A stretch of DNA of 64,000 nt from Mucilaginibacter sp. PAMC 26640 (GCA_001596135.1 CP014773.1:496001-560000); one strand, 5' to 3'. Shown: positions 53,681-63,205, counted from the stretch's first letter. Notes: generated by a model from the sequence alone, not told the origin. Numbers and translations: made by a program.

Positions 53681-54223
53681 ATGAAAATTTTTGGCTTAAT
53701 GATACTTGCCTGGTTTGGGATAAACCAGGCGGGGCAGGACATCTATGTGTGTAAAAATGCGGTTATTAGCATTTACTCCAAAGCGCCTATAGAAGACATC
53801 GCCGCCGAAAGCAATAAAGGCGTGTCGGTTTTTAATGCTGCAACCAGCGAAATTGCATTTAGCGTCCCCATCCGTTCATTACGCTTTGATAAAGCCCTGA
53901 TGCAGGAGCATTTTAATGAAAACTATATAGAGAGCGATAGATATCCGCAGGCAACCTTTAAAGGCAGACTAACGGAGAAGCCCGACCTCAGCAAAGATGG
54001 CACCTACCCTGTCACCGCTACCGGTACTTTTGAGATTCATGGAGTAAAGCAATTGCGCACTATCCGTGGTACACTTTCCGTAAACAATGGCGCGGTAAGT
54101 ATCTCGGCAGAATTTATGGTGGCCTGCAAAGATCATAAAATCGAGATCCCTACACTGGTATTTCAAAACATTGCCGAGACTATCCAGGTAAAGGTAGTCG
54201 CTGCCTACACCCTAAATCACTAA
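53681..54223 (+). CDS. YceI-family periplasmic lipid-binding protein
   Basis: This 180-residue exported protein begins with a short hydrophobic signal (about 1-17). It has the YceI beta-barrel words FSVPIRSLRFDKALMQEHFNENYIESDRYPQATFKGRL and GTFEIHGVKQLRTIRGTLS. YceI proteins bind polyisoprenoids or other long lipids in the periplasm and respond to stress or pH. It is the third gene of the operon. A CTAAANN repeat overlaps its stop codon. Confidence 0.9.
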   Translation: MKIFGLMILAWFGINQAGQDIYVCKNAVISIYSKAPIEDIAAESNKGVSVFNAATSEIAFSVPIRSLRFDKALMQEHFNENYIESDRYPQATFKGRLTEKPDLSKDGTYPVTATGTFEIHGVKQLRTIRGTLSVNNGAVSISAEFMVACKDHKIEIPTLVFQNIAETIQVKVVAAYTLNH

Positions 54224-54234
54224 AACGCTAATCT
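54212..54234. repeat. CTAAANN heptanucleotide-type repeat across the YceI stop codon
   Basis: The stretch CTAAATCACTAAAACGCTAATCT contains three diverged units like those at 43111-43173, and the YceI stop codon TAA lies inside it. Confidence 0.5.
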
Positions 54235-54250
54235 TAAACAACTCACAAAT

Positions 54251-55180
54251 ATGCAACGCTATTTTTACTTAATTATCCTTTGCATTGGCTGCATTTCGCT
54301 GAAGGCACAAACCAGGGCCGATAGTTCATCCACCGATTCGCTGATGAAAACGTTGAGCGGAGTACCTGCCCGCGAACCTGTTATTGCAACCTTTAAAGCT
54401 ACGCGGCTCATCCTATCGCAAACCACCGAAACGGTAAAAAAGAAAGAGCTGAACTTTTTGGTAATTCACCGATTTGGCGATATTGGCGGCGCAAGCGGGG
54501 GCGGCAAAACGCTTTGGGGCTTAGATAACTCTTCAGATATCTACATTGGCTTTGAATATGGCCTCACCGATAACCTAAATATTGATTTTGGCCGCAGCAA
54601 GTTTGAGCAACTTTTAGATCTGCAGCTCAAATATTATCTGTTGCACCAAACTACTAATGATGAGGTTCCCGTTGCTTTAACCGTTTTAGGCAAAACTGGT
54701 TTTAAACCTTACCATGTAAACACCAATATTTTCGATAATTACGGCAATCGCTTCTCTTACCTGGCACAAGCCATTATTGCCCGTAAATTTTCGAGTAAAC
54801 TCTCCCTGCAGATCAGCCCATCGTATATCATCAATAATGTTCCTTACCCATTTATTGCCGGTAACGAAAAAAACTTCTTTGCACTCTCCGCTGCCGGCCG
54901 CTTAAAGTTTAGCAAACGCATGGGTATTGTATTAGATTATTTCCACCCTTTCTCCTCCTTCAGGCAAAATAGTGCCACGCCGCCTTTTTATGACGGATTT
55001 GGTGCCGGTATTGAAATAGAAACAGGGGGGCACGTGTTTACCATATATTTCACCAACGTACAGGCCATCTCCGAGATCAATTACTTCAACGATACCGAAA
55101 GCAGCTGGAGCAAAGGCCAATACCGGCTGGGCTTCACCATATCGCGCATATTTAACTTCAATAAAAAAGTAAAAAACTAA
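54251..55180 (+). CDS. DUF5777 outer-membrane beta-barrel protein
   Basis: This 309-residue exported protein has a signal peptide (about 1-19) and the DUF5777 pattern: PVIATFKATRLILSQTTETVKKKELNFLVIHRFGDI, then LWGLDNSSDIYIGFEYGLTDNLNIDFGRSK. Alternating strands to the C-terminus end in an aromatic residue region. DUF5777 proteins are Bacteroidota outer-membrane barrels found with YceI and Rieske or cytochrome genes. It sits between YceI and the Rieske lipoprotein in this operon. Confidence 0.85.
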   Translation: MQRYFYLIILCIGCISLKAQTRADSSSTDSLMKTLSGVPAREPVIATFKATRLILSQTTETVKKKELNFLVIHRFGDIGGASGGGKTLWGLDNSSDIYIGFEYGLTDNLNIDFGRSKFEQLLDLQLKYYLLHQTTNDEVPVALTVLGKTGFKPYHVNTNIFDNYGNRFSYLAQAIIARKFSSKLSLQISPSYIINNVPYPFIAGNEKNFFALSAAGRLKFSKRMGIVLDYFHPFSSFRQNSATPPFYDGFGAGIEIETGGHVFTIYFTNVQAISEINYFNDTESSWSKGQYRLGFTISRIFNFNKKVKN

Positions 55181-55190
55181 ACTAAACATT

Positions 55191-55628
55191 ATGGAAAGGC
55201 AAGAATTTTTAGCAAAATTAGGCATCAGCCTGGCGGCTGTTTGTACCGGTTGCAGCCTGGTTGGCTGCGGATCAAAAGGAAACGACCCAAGCCCTACACC
55301 GCCACCCCCCGCTCCGGGCGGCGGAGCAATGGTCACCGCAAATCTGGCAACCGAACTTACTGCTATCGGTACTTCAAAAGTATCCAACGGGGTAATTTTG
55401 GTAAGGATTGCAGATGGCAATACGCCGGCCTCATTTACAGCCGTACAGGTTGCCTGCACACATCAGGGCACAAGCATTAACTTTAATACCACACAGGGAA
55501 TCTTTATCTGCCCTAATCATGGCAGCCAGTTCAGTACCGAAGGTGCCGTATTACTCGGCCCGGCGGCATCACCCTTAAAACACTATACCATTAGTGTTAC
55601 CGGCACGTCTCTTACCGTAAACGCATAA
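55191..55628 (+). CDS. Rieske [2Fe-2S] lipoprotein
   Basis: This 145-residue protein has an N-terminal hydrophobic segment with a probable lipidated cysteine at C26 (SLVGC) and a proline-rich linker (PSPTPPPPAPGGG). The Rieske domain has cluster ligands C89-T-H91 and C107-P-N-H110. It should be an envelope electron carrier tethered on a flexible stalk. It is the last gene of the ECF operon, 10 bases after the DUF5777 barrel, and is followed by a terminator. Confidence 0.9.
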   Translation: MERQEFLAKLGISLAAVCTGCSLVGCGSKGNDPSPTPPPPAPGGGAMVTANLATELTAIGTSKVSNGVILVRIADGNTPASFTAVQVACTHQGTSINFNTTQGIFICPNHGSQFSTEGAVLLGPAASPLKHYTISVTGTSLTVNA

Positions 55629-55634
55629 AAACAT

Positions 55635-55666
55635 AACAGCACTGTAAATTTACTTACAGTGCTGTT
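55635..55666. terminator. Rho-independent terminator of the ECF/Rieske operon
   Basis: AACAGCACTGTAA pairs perfectly with TTACAGTGCTGTT over a six-base loop. Confidence 0.88.
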
Positions 55667-55766
55667 GTCCTTATTTTTTAGCGTATTCGCTGTTGCGAAT
55701 CGCACTCGAAGCTACAAAACCGGGGCTTTTCAAGCTCCCCCCTTTTGTAAATGCCAGGGCTAATGA

Positions 55767-57011
55767 TTAATATCTGTTTGGCGAAAATAGCTCTATCCCT
55801 GCCGACACCTTGTTTTCATTTAAAACTTCCTCTACCAATTTGCCGGTGGCTGGTGCCAGGCTCAGGCCCATCATGCCGTGGCCGGTTGCAATGGCCAGAT
55901 TACTGAATTTAGCCGATCGCCCGATATAGGGTAAACCATCTGGTGAGCAAGGCCGGAAACCGAACCAAATATCCCGTTGCTGTGGTGTGGCGGGTTTAAA
56001 ACCAGGGAAATATTTAGGAATTGATTCCACTATTCCGGCAACACGGTTCATGTTGATCTTATTATTCACTTTACCAATTTCCATTGTACCGCCAAAGCGG
56101 ATACTACCGTTCATTGGGGTTACCGATACCCTGGCCTCGCAAAGCAGCGATGGGATACTCATGCGATGCTGCGGCTCGGGCACCATAAAAGAATAGCCCT
56201 TACCAGGCATCATAGGAATGTTTAACCCCGCCATTTTAGCAATTGCCGGAGACCATGCCCCACCTGCAAAAAGATAGGCATCGCCCGTGAAGCTTTTATC
56301 ATTACTAAATACCGATTTAATTTTGGCGTAATCGCGCTCTATATGCGTTACTGCCGTATTACGATGGATCTTTACGCCATTAGCCTCCAGGTATTTTACC
56401 AAACCGGCAACCAGCTGATTAGGGTATAAGTGCCCGTCACAATGATAATGTACGGCACCCAAAATATCCATATCAACATCGGGCTGCAATTTTCGGCATT
56501 CGTCGGCCGTTAGGTATTCTGCATTTAACTCAAGCGACCGTGCCTTTTCGGCAGTATGGCGTTCTTCGTCTTCAAATTTAGGTGTTTTAAAAAGCATCAA
56601 AATACCCTTATTCTTCAAGCCGAAATCAAACCCGGCCTGTTCATCAAACTCCTTGTACAACTTACTGCTCAAAAGCGACAGGTCCCGCAGGGCGGTTGCT
56701 GACCGCTCAACATGTTTCTTATTGGCCGCTTTTAAAAACTTCAGGCCCCAGCCTATCAGTTCCGGGTTAAGTGATGGCTTTACATAAAAAGGGCTCTTAC
56801 TGTCGAACATCCATTTCACGCCCTGCTCTATCATTCCCGGCGCTGCCAAAGGCACAAAGTGGCTGGGAACAATCATTCCGGCATTGCCAAAAGAGGCATT
56901 ATCGCGCAGATCGCCTTGCTCCAAGATCTCTACTTCCCAACCCGACTTTTGCAGGTAGTAAGCCGAGAACAACCCGATAATACCGCCGCCTACTATTATT
57001 ACTTTACTCAT
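55767..57011 (-). CDS. FAD-dependent D-amino acid (D-hydroxyproline) dehydrogenase
   Basis: This 414-residue DadA-like flavoprotein has the FAD motif VGGGIIGLFSAYYLQKSGWEVEILEQ (5-30) and ends with PDGLPYIGRSAKFSNLAIATGHGMMGLSLAP. DadA-type enzymes oxidise D-amino acids. With the 4-hydroxyproline epimerase 131 bases upstream it should be the D-4-hydroxyproline dehydrogenase, giving 1-pyrroline-4-hydroxy-2-carboxylate. It is the last gene of the minus-strand block. The call as hydroxyproline-specific rests on context. Confidence 0.8.
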   Translation of the reverse strand: MSKVIIVGGGIIGLFSAYYLQKSGWEVEILEQGDLRDNASFGNAGMIVPSHFVPLAAPGMIEQGVKWMFDSKSPFYVKPSLNPELIGWGLKFLKAANKKHVERSATALRDLSLLSSKLYKEFDEQAGFDFGLKNKGILMLFKTPKFEDEERHTAEKARSLELNAEYLTADECRKLQPDVDMDILGAVHYHCDGHLYPNQLVAGLVKYLEANGVKIHRNTAVTHIERDYAKIKSVFSNDKSFTGDAYLFAGGAWSPAIAKMAGLNIPMMPGKGYSFMVPEPQHRMSIPSLLCEARVSVTPMNGSIRFGGTMEIGKVNNKINMNRVAGIVESIPKYFPGFKPATPQQRDIWFGFRPCSPDGLPYIGRSAKFSNLAIATGHGMMGLSLAPATGKLVEEVLNENKVSAGIELFSPNRY

Positions 57012-57142
57012 GTTGGCTCCCTACCCCTCTGAAGCGGGTTCGTTTAGTTTGAATTTTTAAATTATTCTTCGTGTGTTCCTAAGATACTTATCTGTATACT
57101 TTCAAGTTCAACCCTTTAGGTGGAGGACTTGAGTGGCGGTGC

Positions 57143-58141
57143 TTATATCACCTGGAAACCATGTGCATACGGATCGTCATCATCAATCTTAATGGTGTTG
57201 TACCCGTACACTTTTGCCCAGCCTTCTATACCGGGGATGATCCCTGTTTTGCCGCCAATGCTTACTTCATCCTCTACCGTGCCGATAAACTGGCTGCCGA
57301 TGATACTTTCATGGATAAATTGATCCCCTTTCTTCAGCTTGCCTTTTGCATGCCATTGCGCCATCCTTGCAGAGGTGCCTGTACCGCAGGGTGACCGGTC
57401 TATCGCCTTATCGCCATAAAAAACCGCATTGCGTGCAGTTGCTTCCGGTGAAATGGTTTTGCCCGCCCAAAGGATATGTGTGCAGGTATTAATGGTTGGG
57501 TTTTCAGGGTGAACAAAGGTGTACTTTTCGTTGATGCGTTTGCGCAACTCCCTGCTCCACGAGATCAGCTGATCGGCAGTGTGATTTTCCAGTCCGCCGA
57601 AGTTTTCCTGCGGATCTACAATGGCATAAAAATTCCCCCCATAGGCAACGTCGATAGTCAGCATCCCCAGGTCAGGGCATTCAATCTCCAATCCTTCCGA
57701 ATCGAGGTATGAAGCAATATTAACCAGCTTAACCGACTTCACTTTTGCACCTTCCTGCTTGTAGGAGATGAATACCAGGCCTGCAGGTGCTTCCATCCTG
57801 ACTATGCCCGGTGTTTTAGGTGTGATCAATCCTTCTTCTATGGCAATGGTGATGGTACCGATAGTACCGTGCCCGCACATGGGCAGGCAGCCGCTGGTTT
57901 CAATGAACAACACGGCCACATCATTCTGCGGATCATGAGGCGGGTACAAAATACTGCCGCTCATCATATCGTGCCCGCGTGGTTCAAACATCAACCCTTT
58001 ACGGATCCAGTCGTACTCTTTTAAAAAATGCTGGCGCTTCTCGCTCATGTTAGCGCCAATCAAATTGGGGCCTCCACCGGCAACTAATCTTACCGGGTTA
58101 CCACAAGTATGCGCATCTACACAAAAAAATGTTTTACTCAT
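57143..58141 (-). CDS. 4-hydroxyproline 2-epimerase (proline racemase family)
   Basis: This 332-residue cytoplasmic enzyme has both catalytic cysteines of the racemase subgroup, C89 in PMCGHGTIG and C252 in DRSPCGTGT. The second Cys separates it from trans-3-hydroxyproline dehydratases, which have Thr there. It turns trans-4-hydroxy-L-proline into cis-4-hydroxy-D-proline. Neighbours supply the following steps: D-hydroxyproline dehydrogenase downstream and the semialdehyde dehydrogenase upstream. Confidence 0.9.
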   Translation of the reverse strand: MSKTFFCVDAHTCGNPVRLVAGGGPNLIGANMSEKRQHFLKEYDWIRKGLMFEPRGHDMMSGSILYPPHDPQNDVAVLFIETSGCLPMCGHGTIGTITIAIEEGLITPKTPGIVRMEAPAGLVFISYKQEGAKVKSVKLVNIASYLDSEGLEIECPDLGMLTIDVAYGGNFYAIVDPQENFGGLENHTADQLISWSRELRKRINEKYTFVHPENPTINTCTHILWAGKTISPEATARNAVFYGDKAIDRSPCGTGTSARMAQWHAKGKLKKGDQFIHESIIGSQFIGTVEDEVSIGGKTGIIPGIEGWAKVYGYNTIKIDDDDPYAHGFQVI

Positions 58142-58200
58142 GCTATTATTGGTGGGTGTAGCGCATTAAGGAGTGAATGGTGTAATCGGCTATGCCAACA

Positions 58201-58214
58201 CTCACCACTCACGC
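58201..58214. repeat. Two-unit heptanucleotide relative of the waaA repeat
   Basis: CTCACCACTCACGC lies between the epimerase and dehydrogenase genes and shares the CTCACCA unit of the waaA repeat. Confidence 0.4.
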
Positions 58215-58226
58215 TTTACTGTTCAA

Positions 58227-59804
58227 CTACTTTGTCCATTCATTATTAAATAAACGCCAGATGCCAAGCGGGTTGCCATCTTTCAACGCATCGGGCAACA
58301 GGTCGTTGTCCCAGTTTTGGTATGCCAGCGGGCGCACAAAGCGCTTAATAGCACCGGTACCTACCGAAGTAAATCTGCTATCGGATGTAGCCGGAAACGG
58401 GCCGCCATGCTGCATAGCGTTGCCAACTTCCACACCGGTTGGCGGGCCATTGAGTATTACACGGCCTGCCCTTTCAGATAGCTTATCAATAATTGGCTTG
58501 TGTAACGCTAACTCTTCGCGCTCGGTCATTATAGTAGCGGTTAGCTGGCCTTGTAAGGCATCCAGCACCTGCTCCAGTTGTGCCATATCATCGGCAACAA
58601 CCAGCATGCTGTAAGGACCAAACACTTCTTCCCTGTATTTTTCGTCGGCCAGAAAATCGGCAGCGGCTATTTCGCTTACTACAGCCAGCGCCTGGTTAAC
58701 GCTTTCGGTATTTAACTTATCCGATTGGCTGATCACCGTTACGACATCGTCTGTAAGTCGTTCTGCGGCCAGTTTGTCAAAGTTTTTGCAAATGCCGGGG
58801 GTCAGCATCGTAGCAGAACCCACATTGGCAATTGCCTCGCTTAAAGTCTGTTTAAAACGATCGAGCCCATCAGACTTTACAGCCAGCAGCAAGCCCGGAT
58901 TGGTGCAAAACTGACCCGCACTCATGGTGATGGATTCGCCATATGTTTTAGCAAGTTCTTCGGCACGGTTTTGCAAAGCCTGTGGTAACAATACCACCGG
59001 GTTAATGCTGCCCATTTCGGCAAATACCGGGATCGGTTCATCGCGCTCGCGCGCCATTTTCACCAATGCCATACCGCCTTTAAGTGAACCGGTAAAAGTC
59101 ACAATTTTTGTTTTGGGGTGTTTAACCAGTGCTTCACCAACGGCATAGCCATCATCAAACAAATGCGAGAAAACCCCTTCCGGCAAGCCATGCTTTTCAG
59201 CGGCGTTTTTAATTACTTCGGCAACCAACGCACTCGCGCCGGGGTGAGCCGGGTGAGCCTTTACCACCACCGGGCAACCTGCAGCCAAAGCAGATACGGT
59301 ATCACCGCCGGCAACAGAAAATGCCATAGGGAAATTGCTGGCACCAAACACCACAGCCGGGCCAATCGGTACCATCATCCTGCGCAGATCTACGCGTGGT
59401 AAAGGTGTCCTGTCAGGGATAGCCGTATCAATTACGGCATCCAGCCATGAACCCTCCTCTAACAGATTGGCATACATATTTAATTGCCCAACAGTACGGC
59501 CGCGTTCACCCGTTAAGCGGGGAATGGGTAAGCCGCTCTCTGCAGCGCAACGTTGAAGTAAAGCATCGCCCAAAGCCGTGATGCCTTCTGCAATACTGCG
59601 TAAAAAGGCAGCTTTGGTTTTGCTGTCGGTATGGCGGTACGTGGCAAATGCCTTATCTGCCAGTTTCATGGCGGCATCAGCATCTGCAGCGCTTGCAGGA
59701 TAAAAGTCGCCTTCTACTTCGGTGTTGCTTGCAGGGTTTATGGCCCTGAAACTTTTACCGCTTTGCGGAAGGAACTGAGATCCTATTATATTTTTTGTGT
59801 TCAT
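58227..59804 (-). CDS. 2,5-dioxovalerate (alpha-ketoglutarate semialdehyde) dehydrogenase
   Basis: This 525-residue aldehyde dehydrogenase has catalytic E263 in FAEMGSINP and nucleophile C300 in MSAGQFCTNPG, with the NADP-type segment FTGSLKGGMALV. Length, the AxNFPMAFSVAGGDTVSALAAGCPV region and the C-terminal GPPTGVEVGNAMQHGGPFPATSD match ketoglutarate-semialdehyde dehydrogenases. It oxidises 2,5-dioxopentanoate to 2-oxoglutarate, the last step of hydroxyproline breakdown. The same enzyme can also serve arabinose or glucarate routes. Confidence 0.9.
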   Translation of the reverse strand: MNTKNIIGSQFLPQSGKSFRAINPASNTEVEGDFYPASAADADAAMKLADKAFATYRHTDSKTKAAFLRSIAEGITALGDALLQRCAAESGLPIPRLTGERGRTVGQLNMYANLLEEGSWLDAVIDTAIPDRTPLPRVDLRRMMVPIGPAVVFGASNFPMAFSVAGGDTVSALAAGCPVVVKAHPAHPGASALVAEVIKNAAEKHGLPEGVFSHLFDDGYAVGEALVKHPKTKIVTFTGSLKGGMALVKMARERDEPIPVFAEMGSINPVVLLPQALQNRAEELAKTYGESITMSAGQFCTNPGLLLAVKSDGLDRFKQTLSEAIANVGSATMLTPGICKNFDKLAAERLTDDVVTVISQSDKLNTESVNQALAVVSEIAAADFLADEKYREEVFGPYSMLVVADDMAQLEQVLDALQGQLTATIMTEREELALHKPIIDKLSERAGRVILNGPPTGVEVGNAMQHGGPFPATSDSRFTSVGTGAIKRFVRPLAYQNWDNDLLPDALKDGNPLGIWRLFNNEWTK

Positions 59805-59956
59805 AGATAAATTTTAAAGCAATAATCGGGCTGTTTTCATTAACCGGCAAAACGCACCCGTTTACAAAAGTTTTTCATGTGGAGGAACGAGGGACCTACC
59901 AGTGGCATAAATGTAACACCACTGGCAGATGCCCCGTTCTTTAGCTTCACAAAATA

Positions 59957-60904
59957 CTAGCTAACTCCTGTTACGTCAACTTCTGCTTCGATACCCCAGC
60001 TGCCGGCAGGTAGTTCGGGGCGATTTTTTACTGCGGTGTTAATTAAGCCTAAAACCCGCTCGCGTTCTGCACCGGTAATTTTCATACGTGGTAAACGCAC
60101 GTTTTCGGTACCTAATCCGGTAACGCTTTCGGCTAACTTAATGTACTGTACCAATTTTGGGTGAATATCCAGCTCCAGTACCGGTAAAAACCAACGATAA
60201 ATGGCCAGGGCTTCTTTCATCCGCTCGGCTTTGGCCAGGCGGAAAATAGCAACCGTTTCCCTTGGGAAAGCGTCAACCAAACCTGCAACCCAACCGTCCG
60301 CACCCATAAATAAGCTTTCTAAAGCCAGGGTATCTACACCGGTTAAAATAGCGAAACGATTGCCGAACCTGTTGATCATACGGGTTACGTTGCTTACATC
60401 TCTGGTAGATTCTTTCACCGCCTGGATGTTTTTGTAAACCGATAAACGATCAAACATATCCAACGTAACCTCTAATTTATAGTCAAAAGGGTTGTTGTAG
60501 ATCATGATCGGCAACTCGGTGCTTTGCGCAACCGCAGCAAAGTACTCAAATGTTTCTTCCGTATCGGCCAGGTAACGTAACGGCGGCAACATCATTAAAC
60601 CGTCTGCACCATATTTAGCAGCATTTTCGGCACAAAGCAATGCAGCTTTGGTAGTTTGCTCGGCAATGTTTAAAATAACATAAGCGCGTTTAGCAACCAC
60701 CTCAACGGTGTGCTTCAGCAACTCAATCTTTTCAGCATCATTTAAAACGCTGGCCTCGCCTAAAGAACCACCGATTATGATACCACTGGCACCAGCTTCT
60801 AACTGCGCTTCGATGTTTTTATCAAATGCATCAAAATCAAACTCATCATTGTCAGTAAACTTGGTTGTTACCGCGGGGAATACCCCTTTCCATACTATGC
60901 TCAT
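59957..60904 (-). CDS. 1-pyrroline-4-hydroxy-2-carboxylate deaminase (DapA family)
   Basis: This 315-residue (beta/alpha)8 protein of the dihydrodipicolinate-synthase family has GGSLGEASVL near residue 45, Y136 in IYNNP and the Schiff-base lysine K164 in AVKESTRDV. Family members include several lyases and deaminases. Beside a hydroxyproline epimerase, dehydrogenase and semialdehyde dehydrogenase it is best read as the deaminase that gives 2,5-dioxopentanoate. A sugar-acid dehydratase role is the main alternative. Confidence 0.82.
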   Translation of the reverse strand: MSIVWKGVFPAVTTKFTDNDEFDFDAFDKNIEAQLEAGASGIIIGGSLGEASVLNDAEKIELLKHTVEVVAKRAYVILNIAEQTTKAALLCAENAAKYGADGLMMLPPLRYLADTEETFEYFAAVAQSTELPIMIYNNPFDYKLEVTLDMFDRLSVYKNIQAVKESTRDVSNVTRMINRFGNRFAILTGVDTLALESLFMGADGWVAGLVDAFPRETVAIFRLAKAERMKEALAIYRWFLPVLELDIHPKLVQYIKLAESVTGLGTENVRLPRMKITGAERERVLGLINTAVKNRPELPAGSWGIEAEVDVTGVS

Positions 60905-60908
60905 ATTA

Positions 60909-60935
60909 TTTTAGCCCCCAATCCCCCTGTGGGGG
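60909..60935. repeat. CCCCC/GGGGG hairpin of the dispersed G/C-rich type
   Basis: CCCCC-TGT-GGGGG (60923-60935) preceded by a second C run lies between the deaminase and alpha-galactosidase genes, like the elements at 31-116. Confidence 0.5.
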
Positions 60936-60995
60936 AATTTTTATTTGTTATTTGTTATTTAATCTCTTGCACTCCTCTAAAAGGGAGGGTCGGAC

Positions 60996-63200
60996 TTACC
61001 ATACCCTCAGCAGCATCACCCCGTGCGGGGCAACACTTGTTTTAAAATCGACGGCACTTTTCGCCAGGTCTTTTTGCTGCCAAACGTTGCGGATGCGTTT
61101 GTAAGCACCTGCTGTTTCAGCAGGCAGCGTAATGCTTTGGTATTTATCGCTCAGGTTGAACAGACCAATAGCCTTACTGCCGTCTTTCATTTCTTTTACC
61201 CAGATCTGGTAATCATCACCCTTTACTATTTGCCGTGCAGCTTTGCCTAGTTCATCCTGGTCTATCGCCAGCACTTCGGCGTTGGTCAGCAGGTTCAGCG
61301 TGAATTTATCCAGGGTACCCATATCGCAGCCGATCAATAAAGGAACAGCCTGCAGGCTCCATAAGCTGATGTGCGTGTACTGCTCATCTGCGGTAAGCCG
61401 GCTATTGTGCAATTGCGGCCCCCAGCCTACTTTTCCTACTACCAGCATATCCGGATCATTGAAATGGCCGGGCTGGGCAAATTTAGCGGCCTCGTCCTGG
61501 CTAAAACCAATTCCCGACATGCTTTTCCAGGTATCTTCTATATCTCCGGTTGTGCGCCAGCTGTTACCACCAACTGCGGCCCCCCATTCCCATACTTTAC
61601 CCCAGCCATACTGGCAAAAACTCAGCATGATGTCGCGGTGTACCTTATCCAGTGATGCACGGATCACCTGGTAAGGTTTCTGATAATCTGCCAGTGTAGC
61701 TTGTTTAGGAGATACCTCGGTATAAGAACACCAGTCGTATTTTAAATAATCTATCCCCCAGTCGCCATAGGTTTTGGCATCCTGGTCCTCATGCTGCCAG
61801 CTCCCTAAAAAGCCACCGCAGGTTTGCGGGCCGGGCGAAGAATAAATGCCCATTTTAAGGCCAAGGCTATGTACAAAATTGGTGAGCCCCTTCATATCCG
61901 GAAACTTGGTGTTGCTAGTGATCTCGCCGCTTGGTAAACGTTTGTCTATTTCCCATCCGTCGTCGATGTTCACATAGTTCCAGCCGTAGGCAGAAAGTTT
62001 ATCTATCATGGTTTTGGCAGCAGTGCGCACACGGCCATCATCCACACTTAATCCGAAGGCGTTCCAGCTATTCCAGCCCAAAGCGGGGGTTAAACCAATT
62101 TTATCACCAATGATAATGCTGAGCTTTTTAGTATTGGTACCGAGCGCATTGCTTACCGTTAGCGTAACCGGGTATTCGCCTTTAGCGGCAACGGTACCGC
62201 TAATAATGCCTGTTTTAGTATCCAGTGCTAAGCCTTTTGGTAAACCCGCAGCTTTATAAGTCAATGGTTTTTGCCCGCTTGCCGGGATGAGGTAGAGGAA
62301 GGGATTACCTGGGCGCGCACCGTAAACCTCTGCACCGTTTATTTTGGGCTGTGGCGCCGCTGCAGGTGTGAGGATGTAAGGCGTACTTTCGCTTTTAACA
62401 ACCTGCATACTCGAAAGGCTATCGGTAAAAGTATAACTCAGGGTGTATGATTTTTTCTCCAGCGCCGCTGCGTTAAAGGTATAAGTAAAGGGCTTGCCGC
62501 CTGCAAAGGCTGCGTTATTGGTTTTTTGATAAAGCACGGTGCCGGTCTCCGGATCGGTTACTTTAAAATCCAGCTTGCCTTTGTAGTTGTAATTGCTCCC
62601 TTTTGAGATGAGCTTTATCGACTTGCCTACAGCATTTTTATCGCCGTAAATAAAATTTGCCTCAGTATTGATGGTCACGTAATCCATAATATCATTCATG
62701 CTGATACTGAATTTATCCCCATACAGACCACCATCGCCGCCGGTATCAAAAATGCGGATAGCAATAACATTTTCTTTATCCCACAGAATAGCGGGATTGC
62801 TGGTTGCCAGCACATAACGCCGCTGACCGTAATGGCCCTCCGTTTTGATATCTTTCCCGCTTTGGGCGATCAATTTACCGTTTAAGAACACTTCGTCGTT
62901 ATCATCTACATTCTGCAGATCAAACCTAAGGCTGTCTTTTAAATAAGCTTTATCTTTTAATGAAATTGGGATTACCACATGCAAACGGTACCAGCCAAAG
63001 CCGTTGAGACCCGGGTAACCCTGGTTTTCCCAGCTTTTAGAAACATCTATCGGCTTCCACTGGCTGTCGTCCAACGTTGGAGATGACCAAGAGACGGTAT
63101 CACCGGGTTTAAATTTCCAGCCGGAAGCAAGAGAAACTTCCTGGGCCTCCGCTTTACAAAAGCAGGCGGCAAATAATATCAGTGAAAATAGCTTTTTCAT
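60996..63200 (-). CDS. Secreted GH27 alpha-galactosidase with N-terminal sandwich and Ig-like domains
   Basis: This 734-residue protein has a signal peptide (about 1-19). An N-terminal GH2-type beta-sandwich (about 20-165, with WYRLHVVIP and FLNGKLIAQSG) is followed by a putative-Ig segment (about 300-365). The GH27 barrel begins at LTPALGWNSWNAFG, with nucleophile D489 in LKYDWC and the acid/base in NDPDML (582-584). A C-terminal beta domain ends it. It should remove terminal alpha-galactose in the periplasm or outside the cell. It starts 5 bases after the GH127 stop, so the two are one transcript. Confidence 0.9.
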   Translation of the reverse strand: MKKLFSLILFAACFCKAEAQEVSLASGWKFKPGDTVSWSSPTLDDSQWKPIDVSKSWENQGYPGLNGFGWYRLHVVIPISLKDKAYLKDSLRFDLQNVDDNDEVFLNGKLIAQSGKDIKTEGHYGQRRYVLATSNPAILWDKENVIAIRIFDTGGDGGLYGDKFSISMNDIMDYVTINTEANFIYGDKNAVGKSIKLISKGSNYNYKGKLDFKVTDPETGTVLYQKTNNAAFAGGKPFTYTFNAAALEKKSYTLSYTFTDSLSSMQVVKSESTPYILTPAAAPQPKINGAEVYGARPGNPFLYLIPASGQKPLTYKAAGLPKGLALDTKTGIISGTVAAKGEYPVTLTVSNALGTNTKKLSIIIGDKIGLTPALGWNSWNAFGLSVDDGRVRTAAKTMIDKLSAYGWNYVNIDDGWEIDKRLPSGEITSNTKFPDMKGLTNFVHSLGLKMGIYSSPGPQTCGGFLGSWQHEDQDAKTYGDWGIDYLKYDWCSYTEVSPKQATLADYQKPYQVIRASLDKVHRDIMLSFCQYGWGKVWEWGAAVGGNSWRTTGDIEDTWKSMSGIGFSQDEAAKFAQPGHFNDPDMLVVGKVGWGPQLHNSRLTADEQYTHISLWSLQAVPLLIGCDMGTLDKFTLNLLTNAEVLAIDQDELGKAARQIVKGDDYQIWVKEMKDGSKAIGLFNLSDKYQSITLPAETAGAYKRIRNVWQQKDLAKSAVDFKTSVAPHGVMLLRVW

Positions 63201-63205
63201 ATCAT

